Assembly: GCA_021307315.1 (NCBI GenBank)
Contig: JAJSPD010000080.1
Coordinates: forward strand, 1-64,000
Direction: 5' to 3'
DNA: 64,000 nucleotides
DNA from: Bisporella sp. PMI_857
Taxonomy: Eukaryota > Ascomycota > Leotiomycetes > Helotiales > Helotiaceae
Both the position numbers and the translations under genes were made by a program. Within the stretch, counting starts at the first letter, position 1. The number at the start of each line of letters is the position of its first letter. The notes under the pieces were generated by a model, which worked only from the letters and a program-made list of their open reading frames with translations, had not been told where the DNA came from and made no database searches. Below, piece after piece: positions 53,252 through 64,000 of this stretch.

Positions 53252-56200
53252 ACGTCTATCCCTGTGTGCCGAAAGAACCGGTGTGCCGAAGAAACTTTAT
53301 AGTTTTGGGGCCTTTACTATAATCTCCACCACATAAATATGTAAAGCTATAATCTGTTTGCAATTGTTCTTTAGCTATTTTCTACAAGGGCTCGACTTGC
53401 AGTCAGAAAAATGCTACAGTTTGGCAATGCTGTCGATCGTCCTGTTGAGAGCGTCAAAAGCTGCTGTAGCTATTGCCCCCGCTCTATTATGACTGTACGC
53501 TCAGCTTCCTCTCACAAGAACAAATCATGGCCTAATTGAGCACACATTTCAAAACGTCTTATGCCAACTAAACTTATAGCTTTCAGAACTCCTACGGTGA
53601 GCCCAAGTGATTGGCAGGCCTTGCGCGCTACAGTGACGCAGCGCGATATAGACGCGATGTTATCGCTACAAGGCTGGCGCTCAGCTGAGTGCGCCAGCCT
53701 CAACCCAACGTCCTCACTCAAATCTTCTCACCTCGCATCTATGCCAGCTCGACGGCCTAATAACTACCGAGAACTTCCTCTCTTGCAGTCCTGTAACCTA
53801 GTCGAATAATGCGTCTGCTACAGTATAACAACGATGGCGATTTGAGCCTGACCGAGTTTTTTGGGAGCGAAATACCCAAGTATGCTATACTTTCACACAG
53901 ATGGGATGCGGAAAAGGTCACTTTCAAGGATCTGATAAACGGTACGAGCAAGAGCAAAGCTGGCTATGGCAAAATACAGTTCTGTGGTGAACAAGCTGAG
54001 CGTAATGGCTTGCAATACTTTTGGGTGGACACCTGCTGTATCGACAAATCCAATGCCGTCGAGCTTCAGGAGGCTATCAACTCTATGTTTCGCTGGTATC
54101 AGAATGCGGACCAATGCTATGTCTATCTCTCAGATGTGTCGAGTGATTTGTCTACTGAGTATACTTGGGAACCAGCATTTCGGTCAAGTGAATGGTTTAC
54201 TCGAGGCTGGACCCTTCAAGAGCTTATTGCTCCGACATCAGTTGAGTTCTTCTCTAAGGACCAGGAGCTTCTAGGCGACAAGAGAAGGTTAAAGCGACAA
54301 ATCCACGAGATAACAGGAATTCCTCTCTCAGCGCTTCGAGGAACGCCTTTGTCTCATTTCAACATCGAGGACCGATTGATATGGGCGGGAACCCGTCAAA
54401 CTACGCGCGAGGAAGATAAGGCGTACTCGATGTTAGGCATATGTGACATCTATATGCCACTCATTTATGGTGAAGGGGAAAAGAACGCATTCAGACGGCT
54501 CCGGAAGGAGCTCGGTAAGCTTATTATTTAAATCGCTACCTGATCATAGCCAGCTCAGACTAGGGCTAATTAATATAAGGGTTTGACAACGATCTACTCG
54601 ACTTTTTACCACATGCCATCGAAGCACCTTTCAACTCAGTCAACCGTCACGATGAACCTAGTTGCCTTCCTAACACTCGAGTTGACTTGCTACAAGAGAT
54701 ATGCGACTGGGCTGATGGAGAAGATGAACGGTGCATATTCTGGCTCAATGGCTTAGCCGGCACAGGGAAATCGACAATTGCACGGACCATTGCCCAGCGA
54801 TACTATAAGGAAGAGCGCCTTGGGGCCAGCTTCTTTTTCTCAAAAGGTGGCGGAGATGTGAGCCATGCCGGCAAGTTCTTCACCAGTATTGCCGTGCAGC
54901 TCGCAAACAGCATACCGTCTCTCCGACACTACATTTGTAATGCTATTTCAAACCGCAAAGATATTGCAAGTCAGTCCTTCTGTGACCAGTGGAGCCAGCT
55001 TATCCTTCGCCCATTGTCAAAGCTTGGCAGCGGCTCGTCTCCGTCCTTTTACGTGTTGGTAATCGATGCCCTGGATAAGTGCGACAAAGATGAGCATATT
55101 CGGATGATTTTGCTGCTCTTAGCTGAAGCTCGAACACTGAAAACTGCCAGACTTCGGGTCTTGTTGACAAGCAGACCTGAAATCCCGATGCGCCACGGCT
55201 TTTACCAGATCCCCGACGCCGAACACCAGGACTTTGTACTTCACAACGTACTGCCTACAATTATCAACCATAATATCTCTCTATTTCTGGAATACAATCT
55301 AGAGATAATCAGGCAAAAGTGGACTCTTGGTGCAAACTGGCCAGGCGAAGTAGTTCTCAGACAGCTGATTCTACACGCTTGTGGCCTTTTCATTTGAGCG
55401 GCAACTGCATGTCGGTTTATTCGCGAAGAGAAGCGATTCGCACGCAAAAGACTGGATATAATTCTCAAAAGCAGTAGCAGCGCTATTACCGCACTAAAGA
55501 AGCACCTCAACGAGATCTACTTTGCTGTCTTCAAGCACTCGCTTTCCGCGGAGTATTCGGACGAAGAAAGAGAAGAGGTATGCGATATGTTAAAGTATAC
55601 GCTTGGAAGCATAGTAGTATTGCTTTCACCTCTTTCCACCTTTTCATTAAGCAGGCTATTACACCTTCTAAGGGAAGATATCAACCGGACATTTGAGGAC
55701 TTTCATGCGATCTTTGACATTCCAAAGGACCCGAGTCGGCCGCTCCGCCTCCACCACCCTTCATTTCATGACTTTTTGCTCAATAAAGATCGATGTGGAG
55801 ATTTCTGGGTGGATAAAAAGAAGGCACACCAGATATTAGCTGCTAGTTGTATACAGCTAATGTCCCAGACACTGAAGAAGAACATTTGCGAAATGCATGC
55901 TCCTGGCAGTCAAACCAGCCAAGTTGAGAATAGTTGGATTGAGAAATGCCTTCCGCCCGAAGTTCAATATGCATGCCTTTACTGGGTCCAGCATCTGCAA
56001 AAGGGTGATTCTCAGGTTCGTGATGGCGAAGAAGCTCACCAGTTTCTGCAGGCTTATTTACTGCACTGGCTCGAAGCGCTTGGCTGGATGGGGAAAGCTT
56101 CAGAGGGAATTCAAGCAATATTATCCTTAGAGGCTTATATTCCGGTCAGCTATTTCTCTATTGTTTATAAGAATTTAATTAACTTGCCCTTAGGTTAATA

Positions 56201-57706
56201 ATAGCCCCAATTTGCATGCATTGATCCATGATGCTAAGCGATTTGCCTTATATAACCGATCTGTTATTGAAAAGGTACCTCTTCAATTGTATTGCTCTGC
56301 TCTTGTCTTTGCGCCAGAAAATAGCATTGTTCGAAGGAAGTTCAAGGGTTGTATCCCAGATTGGATTCAGCTGAAACCAAAAGTGCAAGCACACTGGGAC
56401 GCGGTACTACAAACGCTCGAGGGCCACACTAACTCGGTCACATCTGTGGCTTTCTCACTCGACGGCAAGCAGGTCGTGTCGGGCTCAAAGGATGAGACGG
56501 TCCGGCTCTGGGACGCGGCGACAGGAGCAGTGCTGCAAACGCTCGAAGGCCACACTAGCTATGTCACATCCGTGGCTTTCTCACCCGACGGCAAGCAGGT
56601 CGTGTCAGGCTCATACGATGAGACAATCCGGCTCTGGGACGCGGCGACAGGAGCAGTGCTGCAGACGCTCGAGGGCCACACTGACTCGGTCAGCTCCATC
56701 GCCTTCTCGGCTGACGGCAAGCTATTGCCATCCTTACAAGTATCAAATTATTGGGTAGTGGAAGGCAATACGAATATTCTTTGGCTGCCTCCTGATTATC
56801 GGGAAATTCATTCAGCTACTTGGAATAAGAGTCTTGTTATAGGGCATTCATCTGGGAGAATTTCATGCTTTTCTTTTAAAAAAGGAGCAAAGCTTGTTAT
56901 GTAAAATTAAAAAAAAAATCTTTATTTCTTAGAAGGTCCTAGGGAACCATCTACTTATATACTCTTTTAGAATTGTCACTTGCCTTCTAGCATTTTCTAG
57001 AAAGTATAGTATTCAATGGATTTGCCACGAATCCATTGATCTTCTGTATAGACAATACAGGTGTCTTGATTGGTAAGCCTCAAGTGGTGCTTAACAAGAG
57101 CTTGAATAGTTTGTCTCTGGTCCTAGAGTTGACTAATAGAGCTCCGTCGCTGCCTCAATGTATGCTGCTTGGCTGATGATATCATCGCATCAGGCACCAA
57201 AGCACCTCCAGCCACTGTTTGGACTTTATGCCTAAGGCTTCATAAATGAAATTACAGCGTAAATATTATAAGCGTGCGGGGCTGTTTCGCACTAAACCAA
57301 AATTGTCAGCCGAGGTCCTGATCTGTATGGCAATCTTACCTGAATTTGCCTCTCACAGCAGCCACAAGGCTAATAACGATTTCTTATATAGGGGCGAGGC
57401 TCTAGAGCTCGGATAAGACTTTTTTTATAAAGTATTAGGATAGTATAAGCTTAGTGGTGGAGCTGTGGTGGAGGAGCTCTGTTACGCTATAAAAGGAGAC
57501 TCTTTGTAAATCAGGCGTGAAAGCGACGATAAGAATATAGTTTTCTAGTAGGAGAAGTTTAGAGTGTCCAGGAGTAGCTATAGAACATAACTTATAAAAA
57601 ATTATAGGGAGATATAAAAGTATGCACGGATTTTAAGATGCTTTAAGTCAAAGTACCTATCATTTTTTTCGGCACACCGGTTTTTTCGGCACGCAGGGAT
57701 TGACGT
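53252..57706 (+). mobile_element. Putative non-autonomous Pogo-type element carrying an NLR gene
   Basis: Inverted ends of about 45 bp: left ACGTCTATCCCTGTGTGCCG, right (reversed) ACGTCAATCCCTGCGTGCCG, both continuing into CCGGTGTGCCGAA, with four mismatches. TA flanks both sides (53250-53251 and 57707-57708). The 4.45-kb interior holds the HET-NACHT-WD40 gene on the plus strand and no transposase. Left subterminal sequence is shared with the transposase-bearing element at 50328. Alternative: a single composite element from 50328 to 57706 with an internal extra terminus. Confidence 0.65.
53809..56904 (+). pseudogene. Broken NLR: HET-NACHT-WD40
   Basis: Same architecture as the Podospora HET-D/HET-E incompatibility proteins. 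Exon 1 (53809-54514) is the HET domain: YAILSHRWD, YFWVDTCCIDKSN, FTRGWTLQELIAP, EDKAYSMLGI and the C-terminal YGEGEKNAFRRL. After a 65-bp intron the NACHT domain has GLAGTGKST (Walker A) and LVIDALDKCD (Walker B, with Lys where Glu is usual). Then a helical region and two complete WD40 repeats plus part of a third (LQTLEGHT...VRLWDAATGAV, 126 bp each), fused to a conserved tail (NYWVVEG to GHSSGRISCF). Damage: TGA at 55395-55397 where Trp is expected, and an extra base near 56196. Native members usually have more WD40 repeats, so the array has probably contracted. It lies inside Pogo-type inverted ends. Confidence 0.88.
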
Positions 57707-57708
57707 TA

Positions 57709-58191
57709 TGATTTTGACTTCGGCCCACATTTTCTTATAGAGCTAGCCCCAATATAGTTAGCTGCCTTTCATTAGCTTCCGTTCCCCGGTCTGGGGCATT
57801 TAAGGCTGAACTGCATCACGTGGTGGACATACGTCATCCTAAAAATAGATACTGGCACCATGTAGTAGAACATTCTAGAATCAGCAGTAAACTGTGTTCT
57901 CTTGTTGTGTAGTGAAGCATAGGTTCATGCTCTTTAGAAACCCAATTCCATGGACTCAAACTAATCCCCTCGCCCGAAATCCGCCCAGGCATAGATCTAT
58001 TGGCAAGTCAAGGCTTGCCGGACTGAACCTTCTAACAACCTACTTACAATTCTATAGTGTTATGCGATATACGCGCACTTCAGTGTGCTTGCAACGGCAG
58101 GTGCTCGCTTTTGTTTCGATGTTGTACACTCAGATCTCTCATCATGCTACAGGATTGAACAGCCAGACCACGGTCTCATCGAAAACGAACT
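57709..58191. other. Intergenic region, no gene recognised
   Basis: About 480 bp between the element end and the next coding remnant; one short frame at 57894-58205 has no known motif. Confidence 0.4.
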
Positions 58192-59461
58192 ATGAGCAGC
58201 CCTGATCTCTCTGATGACCTTTTCGAAGCAGAAGAGCCTTGGGATCCATATGCTGATTCCAGTCAGCAATCGACGCATACCAATCAAGTCAAGTTATGCC
58301 CGCTTCTTGACTGGCACAGCGAGAGAACATATAATGAGAGCTATATGCGTTATTCAGTTGAGTGGAAAGTTACAGTGAACAACAGAGCAATAATGCCGAA
58401 AGACACGGAGCAGGATGTAATTCTCGTGCTTGCTGCGTTCTGGAGTCACTTGCTCGAGCCTAAACTAAAAAGCTTTTTGCGCAAGAAGAAGAGACCCCTT
58501 AAATCCGAGGATACAAATGTTGTGGTTTCAGTCACTGAGCGGTCAGAGCGTGATCTAACGAAACGATTTGATGACACTACCATTGATTGGGCAATTATAG
58601 AAAAGCAACTTCTCGCATGGAGTGAATGGTACCAAGCAGGTAAGAAACTCAGAGTGAGCCTCTCATTCAACTACGTAGACACTAGTCAGTCGTCAACTAC
58701 TTCATTGGGAAGGGTAGACAAAAGAGGCTCCACATCCACAACTCGGCAAATGCTTGCCGAAGGAGCTGCGTAACTAGATGCGGAAGAGGCGTCTTCTGGA
58801 CACCCCCCCCCCCCGCTTGGCGGAACGTATATAATCTTATGCGCTGCCCTGGTCCTTCCTGTAACAAAGGGCCTCATTGCTGGCGTGACCCTATTGGTAA
58901 GAAGCACTATAAATTGAACACACGTTACTTAAAAAGCCTCGTCATGTACGTGCTTGAAGGTCATACACTAGAGACACATAACGATGTACCTGAAGACCTT
59001 GGTGAGGAGCTGTACGCAGAGGAACAGCAGTCGCTAGAGAGACATCAAAAGGCTTCTAGAGTATCTGCTTCCAGTATTCCTCCTGTCCATATCACAAATG
59101 TGATCCCCGCGCCGTCTGGTCAGATATCCCAATTAGCATCTTCAGCTGGAGGTTTGGCCTCGGACGTGCCTGCAAAATTTACTTCAAGTGTTTGTCTCGA
59201 CATTTCTGGCTACTTAGATGAGCATGTAAAGGAATACTGTGCTTGGCAGCAATCAAGAGTTAAGAAGCCATCATGGAAGGAGGACTGTAAAAAAGCTTGC
59301 GAGGTGATGATTAAAAGGGCATAGACCTGAATCAGATCCGCAAGGATCCAAATCCTGATATTTTGATCTGCGAAGGGGTTCAGAGCGGGACTGCAAAACG
59401 GGTTGTGAGTGAGATCGACTACTGGTTCGAGACGACCAAGCGAGCGAGGACTGAGGAATAG
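58192..59461 (+). pseudogene. Degraded gene with a CPGPSC...GPHCW Cys/His motif
   Basis: Starts MSSPDLSDDLFEAEEPWDPY. A first part (to TAA at 58771) has a WSHLLEPKLKSFLRKKK region. After a frame change in the C run at 58801-58812 the text continues with CPGPSCNKGPHCWRDP, GKKHYKLNTRYLKSLVMYVLEGH and DVPEDLGEELYAEEQQ. A third frame carries GIDLNQIRKDPNPDILICEG and ends TAG at 59459. I recall this Cys-rich block from uncharacterised fungal proteins, often in repeat-rich regions, but know no function. The order and spacing suggest one former protein of about 420 aa broken by a stop and two frameshifts. Confidence 0.5.
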
Positions 59462-59557
59462 CGAGGAGGATAGAATGCATTGCAAAGGGCTTGTTTCTTA
59501 GGGTAACTTAATTGACTTCTATATTCATACTGTTGCTACAACAAAGAGGTGTCGGGC

Positions 59558-60538
59558 TTACGGCTTTTCAATATGTATCCCTGCGTGTCTAAAATGCCCT
59601 CTGGCGCTGTCTTTCTTTTTACCTACTACGTCAATGCACCATTCCAAAAACATATCAAAACCTTGCTGTGGGTTGTCTTCATAAATGTGCCAATTACGTT
59701 TTATAAAAGCTTTTAACTCTGCGAAGAACTCTTCAATAGGGTTGAAATCAGGCGAGTATGGCGGCAGATATACTAGCTTTACACCAGCATCACGACACAT
59801 ATACTCGATTCGCTCTGTGTGATGAAAAGAGGCATTATCCATAACAAGAACTGATTTCGGTTCGGGCCACTTTCCCATCAAAGGCAGCAGTTGTTCGATG
59901 AACTCTTCAAAGACTGTGCTGTCTGTCGATCCTTGGAAGACTCGCGCAAGGACAACACCATCCTGTGCATATGCTGGCAATATTTGGTACCGCTTCTCAC
60001 GTTGAAAAGCGGCGATTTGAACTGGAGTCACCCCAAGCGGAGCCCATCCCATCAGTCTATACCCACTTCGTTTGTCACAGCCAGACTCACCCACAAAGAC
60101 AAAATGATACGAACGGAAGTCCGACTTCCACAAGTTATGTAAGTATAAATCTCGCAGATCAGCATTTCGCGCTTTTGCTATACGACGAATCGTTTTCTTG
60201 GTCCAACCGCGAGATCTGAGGGCTCTGCTTACACTGGAAACCGTGGTACGGACATCAAACTCATCCAATAAGAAAAGGACTATCTCATCCCGACATAAAC
60301 CAGGCTTCTCCAGCAAGTATTCACACAGCGCATCTAGCATCAGAGGCGTAATGCTTCGAGGTCGTCCGGCACCGTTATTGGGGGCTTTAGTGGAGCCATA
60401 AACATAAAGGTTTGACTTGATCGTATAGACGGAACGTTCACTGCAACCAACATCATTAGCTATTTCAGCGGCAGAACATTTAGCAAGGAGCATATCACGA
60501 ATCTGGGCATGTTGAGATTCTGCAAGATTTGGAGCCAT
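59558..60538 (-). CDS. Tc1/mariner-type transposase (DDE_3) with a missing catalytic Asp
   Basis: 326-aa uninterrupted frame. Residues 1-60 are a homeodomain-like HTH (AEIANDVGCSERSVYTIKSN), followed by a second HTH and the DDE_3 core. The second catalytic Asp is D234 (VLVMDNASFHH) and the third acidic residue E269 (PDFNPIEEFFAEL), a 34-residue spacing. The first, expected in FVDESGCDKR, is Gly150 (FVGESGCDKR), so the enzyme should be inactive. The full length and lack of stops imply recent loss. No convincing inverted ends were found by eye. The short gap to its left (59462-59557) has nothing else. Confidence 0.88.
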   Translation of the reverse strand: MAPNLAESQHAQIRDMLLAKCSAAEIANDVGCSERSVYTIKSNLYVYGSTKAPNNGAGRPRSITPLMLDALCEYLLEKPGLCRDEIVLFLLDEFDVRTTVSSVSRALRSRGWTKKTIRRIAKARNADLRDLYLHNLWKSDFRSYHFVFVGESGCDKRSGYRLMGWAPLGVTPVQIAAFQREKRYQILPAYAQDGVVLARVFQGSTDSTVFEEFIEQLLPLMGKWPEPKSVLVMDNASFHHTERIEYMCRDAGVKLVYLPPYSPDFNPIEEFFAELKAFIKRNWHIYEDNPQQGFDMFLEWCIDVVGKKKDSARGHFRHAGIHIEKP

Positions 60539-61047
60539 TTCCTGGATTGGTTTGCGATAACGCGAGTTACCCCGCCTGCTTCAATACAACGCACCGCTAG
60601 GCGGCTCAAAACAGGTGGCTTCTCCTCTGGGGTCCGTGCAGATCTGGGAACAGAGCCGCAGAAGCTGCGGGTCACAGATCTGGAGATGGCAGGCATTTAA
60701 GACTGTAGATAACATTGTCCTGACACACGATTCCTGGCAGAAATTGCTCGCATCGTAGAGCGATACGGTGAATAATTCTTTACGTGACTTGATTGGACGC
60801 CACTAGCCTCGACGCAAACCTGGCAGTTCTGCCTATGGTTCTGCCCCGCGATGCATCAAACTCAGCCTTACAGATAACAACTGCTGGATATTGTCAACAT
60901 CAGTTCATATTTTAATGTGAAAGGTTTCACATCACGATTATTGAAGAATCACATGGCTTTATCCAGACTTCCTACATCGAGAACGGATCATTTTTATTAA
61001 AGCAGCTACGAAAAAGCTGTTGAGGTCTTGTCACAGACTATCGTGCT
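60539..61047. promoter_or_regulatory. Upstream region of the right-edge NLR
   Basis: 509 bp between the divergent transposase and NLR start codons. It should contain the NLR promoter; no specific element is identified. Confidence 0.4.
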
Positions 61048-64000
61048 ATGGCAGATCCTTTTGGCATTGTCGGTGTTATTAGTCTAACTATTCAGATCAG
61101 CCAAGCAGTAGTTCAGATCGGCGTAGACTGGAAGGATGCACCAGACAATGTCAAGGCATTCATGGCTGAGCTAAGAACACTGAAAACTGTGTTATCCGAA
61201 ACGCATGCTAATCTCCTTCTTAACTCAGATTTCGAAGCAGCGTTCCCCAATCGACCGTCGCTTCTCCTTTCACAGCTGGGTTCTAATGGCTCGAATACAG
61301 ACACAAAATTGATGCTAGACTTATGTCGGGGAAATCTGGAAGCTTTGCTGAAAGAGCTTACAAAAAGAGGACAAGGCTATAAACTGGGCTGGGACAGATT
61401 GAAAGGAGCATTTCTGGCTAAAGATACTCGAGATTCGGTCGAAAATCTCAGCCGACAGTGCCAAACCCTGAACTCCATGCTCTTGATCGATACAGCAGTG
61501 CTCGCAGCAAGCACTCACAAAAAAGTCAGCGAAGCAAGAAAAGAGCAGCAGCAATGGCACCAAACAGACAGCAAAACGTTATTAGCAATTCAAAGCAGTG
61601 TTGATCAGTCTGAATCATGGCAGAAAAGCAAAAAAGACCAAGCTATCCTTGACTGGCTTTCTCCGCTCGATTACACTTCTCAGCAACATGACTTTATCCG
61701 TAGACGACAGCCCGGGACAGGCCGGTGGCTGCTAGATGCGGCGGAATATCAAGCATGGATAGGAGCGGAAAAGAAGACGTTATTCTGCCCCGGGATTCCT
61801 GGTGCTGGCAAAACAATTCTGACAGCAATCGTAATTGATGACCTTAGTACGCGTTTTGCTAATGAGAGAAATGTCGGGCTGGCTTATGTTTATTGCAATT
61901 TTAAACGGCAAGATGAGCAAGGAATTGGCGACTTTCTTGCAAGCCTGCTGAAGCAGCTTAGCCAACGAATGCTGTCTCTGCCAAATAACATAAAATCTCT
62001 TTACGACCACCATTCAAATAAGCGGTCTCGACCAGCGAAAGATGAAATCTTGAAGACGCTACAGCATATAGCTTCTACATTCTCTCGAGTCTTCATTATC
62101 GTCGATGCTCTAGACGAGTGCCAAGTGTCTGATGGTTGCCGAACGGAGCTTTTGTCAGAACTTTTTGATCTCCAGTCAAAATGCCAGACCAATTTATTTG
62201 CGACTTCAAGGTTTCTTCCGGACGTTGATGAAGTTTTCAAAGGTAGCATATATTTAGAAATTCGAGCAAACGAACAGGATGTCCAGAGATACTTAGATGG
62301 CCACTTATCGTTGCTTCCGAAATTCGTACGAGATAATCCGGAATTGAAAAACGAAGTTAAACGCGATATTATAAAGGCTGTTGATGGGATGTAAGTCTTT
62401 GTCCGAAGTTTTGGTAGATAATACTTACTCCTATAGGTTCCTGCTTGCACAGCTTTATCTCAACTCTCTGAAAGGGAAAAGATCCCCAAAAGCTGTCCGA
62501 ACGGCTCTGGGAAAACTTATAACTGGATCTGAAGCGTATGACTACGCATACAAGGAAGCAGTGGAGAGAATCGAAGGTCAACTTTCAGACGAAGAAGAGC
62601 TTGCAAAGCAAGTACTCTATTGGATCATTTGCGCAAGGCGGCCATTAACGACGGCTGAGCTTCAGCATGCTCTTGCGGTTGAGCCTGGGGAAACACAACT
62701 TGATGTGGAAAATATGTCACAAGTAGGAGATATGATTGCGGTATGCGCTGGACTAGTCACGGTTGACGAAGAAAGCAGAATTATTCGTTTAGTCCATTAT
62801 ACGGCGCAAGAATACTTCAAACGAACTCAACATGAATGGTTTCCTGCAGCAGAAGCGAGTATAACATCAACTTGCATCACATACCTTTCTTTTCATTCAT
62901 TTAATAGTGGGTCTTGCCGTTCCGATGCTGAACTTGAAGAACGACTACGATTCTATAAGCTATACCATTATGCTTCACAGAACTGGGGACACCACGCTCG
63001 AGTAGCTTCAGTTTTAACTGCTGGAGTTGTGAACTTCCTGTGTCACGTACCTAATTTGGAAGCATCAATCCAGACTTTAATAGCTCGAAAACGTTATTCT
63101 GGGCATTCAAAATATAGCGAGGATTTTCCGAGACAAATGACAGGGCTGCACACAGCCGCATATTTCGGCATCGGAGGTGCGATAAATATTTTGCTGGATC
63201 GGGGGCAACTCAATATACAGGACAGCTATGGTAAAACGCCGCTATCATGGGCTGCTGAGAATGGACACGAAGCTGTTGTCAGGCTCCTGCTTGACACAAG
63301 CAAAGCAAATATCGACTTACAAGACAATAAGTACGGCCAAACGCCGCTTTTGTGGGCTGCTGAGAATGGGCACGAAGCTGTTGTCAGGCTGCTGCTTGGC
63401 ACAGGCAAAGTCGATGTCGACTCACGAGGCAAATCCGGCCAAGCGCCGCTATTATTGGCTGCTTGGAAAGGACACGAAGCTGTTGTCAGGCTGCTGCTTA
63501 ACACAGGCAACGTTAATGTCAACTTACAAGACAACAATTCTGGCCAAACGCCGCTATCATGGGCTGTTTGGAAAGGACACAAAGCTGTTATTAAGCTGCT
63601 GCTTGACACAGGCAAAGTCGATGTCGACTTACAAGACAAGTTCGGCCAAACGCCGCTATTATGGGCTGCTGCGAAAGGACACGAAGCTGTTGTTAAACTG
63701 CTGCTTGACACAGGCAAAGTCGATGTTGACTTACAAGATAACGAGAACGGCCAGACTCCGCTATCACAGGCTGCTGAGAATGGACACGAAGCTGTTGTTA
63801 AGTTGCTGCTTGACACAGGCAAGGTTGATGTTGACTCACAAGATAATAAGTACGGCCAGACGCCGCTATTATGGGCCGCTGCGAATGGACACGAAGCTGT
63901 TGTCAAGTTGCTGCTTGACACAGGCAAGGTCGATGTTGACTTACAAGATATCAAGTACGGCCAGACTCCGCTATCACAGGCTGCTGAGAATGGACACGAA
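61048..64000 (+). CDS. NLR: HeLo-like-NACHT-ankyrin, 3' end outside the window
   Basis: Apparently intact fungal NLR. Exon 1 is 61048-62390; a 46-bp intron (GTAAGT...CTATAG) splits the Met codon after DG; exon 2 runs from 62437 off the right edge. The first 200 residues match the Helo_like_N type N-terminal domain (FGIVGVISLTIQISQAVVQ, DWKDAPDNVKAFMAELRTL), related to membrane-targeting cell-death domains. The NACHT core has GIPGAGKT (about residue 250) and VFIIVDALDECQ (about 350). A winged-helix region (EELAKQVLYWIICARRPLT, RLVHYTAQEYF) follows, then at least eight ankyrin repeats of 35-36 aa from about 63140 (GQTPLLWAAENGHEAVVRLLLDTGK), very similar in DNA. No stops found. It is the best candidate in the window for a working recognition receptor. 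Confidence 0.9.

Noticed and set aside
63226..63954. Minus-strand 242-aa frame rich in Ser and Thr
   Set aside because: Antisense shadow of the ankyrin repeats of the NLR at the right edge.
17546..64000. Starship giant element carrying the NLR cluster
   Set aside because: No tyrosine recombinase (DUF3435-type captain) was recognised in the window, and no large direct repeat ends are seen.

Overview
The window is nuclear DNA of a filamentous ascomycete (Pezizomycotina; a leotiomycete-like genome is a guess). The evidence is the short GT-AG introns of about 40-75 bp with CTAAC-type branch sites, HET-domain and NLR (STAND NTPase) genes, Pogo/Fot, Tc1 and Mutator transposases, and many solo LTRs. 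There are two very different halves.

Positions 1-9312 form a compact copper-handling block with only one small repeat: a multicopper oxidase (left end missing), a Ctr-type copper transporter, an Atx1-type copper chaperone and a CPC-type P1B copper ATPase with four heavy-metal-binding domains. Together they cover uptake, cytosolic delivery, export and a copper-using oxidase.

From about 9.5 kb to the right edge the DNA is an accessory region. It holds about ten families of LTR-like repeats (several with perfect 5-bp target-site duplications, some nested), fragments of retroelement gag genes, three Pogo-type transposase loci besides an intact one at 50.9 kb, two Tc1-type loci, a Mutator-like (MULE) remnant and several short TIR elements. 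Between them lie self/non-self recognition genes: an ankyrin-HET gene (18987-21893), a HET gene (31588-34157), HET remnants (17546-18414, 38865-39430), a broken phosphorylase-NACHT-ankyrin NLR (25365-29776), a broken hydrolase-NB-ARC-TPR NLR (46129-49221), a broken HET-NACHT-WD40 NLR (53809-56904) and an apparently intact HeLo-like-NACHT-ankyrin NLR running off the right edge (61048 onward). A DEDDy-type 3'-5' exonuclease gene (39818-40762) and a small putative secreted protein (35463) are the other plausible host genes.

The most unusual structure is at 53252-57706. Long inverted repeats of the Pogo type, flanked by TA, enclose the HET-NACHT-WD40 gene and no transposase. A third copy of the same terminus sits just upstream at 50328, in front of an intact Pogo transposase. 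This looks like a DNA transposon that has taken an NLR gene as cargo, or a composite of two elements.

Gene models with introns were built by hand from reading frame and splice-site agreement; no alignment or search was run. Family names rest on recognised motifs.
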